From positions 1 through 5,406 of the forward strand of contig JAGHSR010000003.1 in NCBI GenBank assembly GCA_018065765.1: a DNA stretch of 5,406 bases. The letters are read 5' to 3'. Source of the stretch: Candidatus Colicola coprequi. Its GTDB lineage: Bacteria; Bacteroidota; Bacteroidia; Bacteroidales; Paludibacteraceae. The translations under genes and the position numbers were made by a program. Below the pieces are notes generated by a model. That model worked only from the letters and a program-made list of their open reading frames with translations. It was not told the origin of the DNA and did not search any database. This document shows, one piece after another, positions 5,397 through 5,406 of this stretch. Positions within the stretch are counted from its first letter, which is position 1; each line of letters starts with the position of its first letter.

Positions 5397-5406
5397 TAGT
5401 GGGTAG

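Noticed and set aside
5372..5403. Telomere-like GGGGTTA motif
   Set aside because: The unit is an imperfect 13-mer internal to an apparent bacterial chromosome; similarity to telomeric repeats is superficial.
5311..5406. CRISPR-like array
   Set aside because: Units of 7 and 13 bases without unique spacers are simple tandem repeats, not repeat-spacer structure.

Overview
The window looks like chromosomal DNA of an anaerobic member of the Bacteroidota, most likely Bacteroidales. Three sequence signs point there: an exact Bacteroides-type promoter (TTTG, 20-nt spacer, TANNTTTG) before the reverse-strand gene, a lipoprotein whose lipidated Cys is followed by an acidic export-signal-like stretch (C-K-D-N-N-D-E), and mostly weak or absent Shine-Dalgarno sequences. 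Genus cannot be decided from this window.

Positions 21-3220 (+) hold three tightly packed genes that read as one operon, whose promoter lies outside the window. They are iorB (indolepyruvate:ferredoxin oxidoreductase beta subunit), a PLP-dependent class I/II aminotransferase whose start overlaps the iorB end by 20 bases, and an acetyl-CoA hydrolase/CoA-transferase family protein 22 bases downstream. Together they make a plausible route for aromatic amino acids: transamination to an aryl-pyruvate, ferredoxin-linked oxidative decarboxylation to an aryl-acetyl-CoA, then CoA transfer to another acid. The end products would be an aryl acetate, reduced ferredoxin and a conserved thioester. The partner subunit gene iorA is expected just upstream, outside the window.

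Positions 3221-3370 form a convergent intergenic region. It holds a strong 12-bp-stem terminator flanked by an A run and a T run (probably working both ways), a short 7-bp-period repeat, and a second C/G-rich hairpin.

Positions 3371-5170 (-) encode a COG1574/YtcJ-like metal-dependent amidohydrolase made as a lipoprotein. Its active-site residues look intact; its substrate is unknown.

Positions 5171-5406 hold the leader and promoter of that gene and then a polypurine tract: six copies of a 7-bp repeat followed by three copies of a G-rich 13-bp repeat with G-quadruplex potential. Several of the non-coding repeats around this gene have a period of 7 or 21 bp. I see no phage, IS, CRISPR, tRNA or rRNA signal. 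The coding content is ordinary metabolism; the least explained parts are the repeats and the substrate choice of the CoA-transferase and the lipoprotein enzyme.
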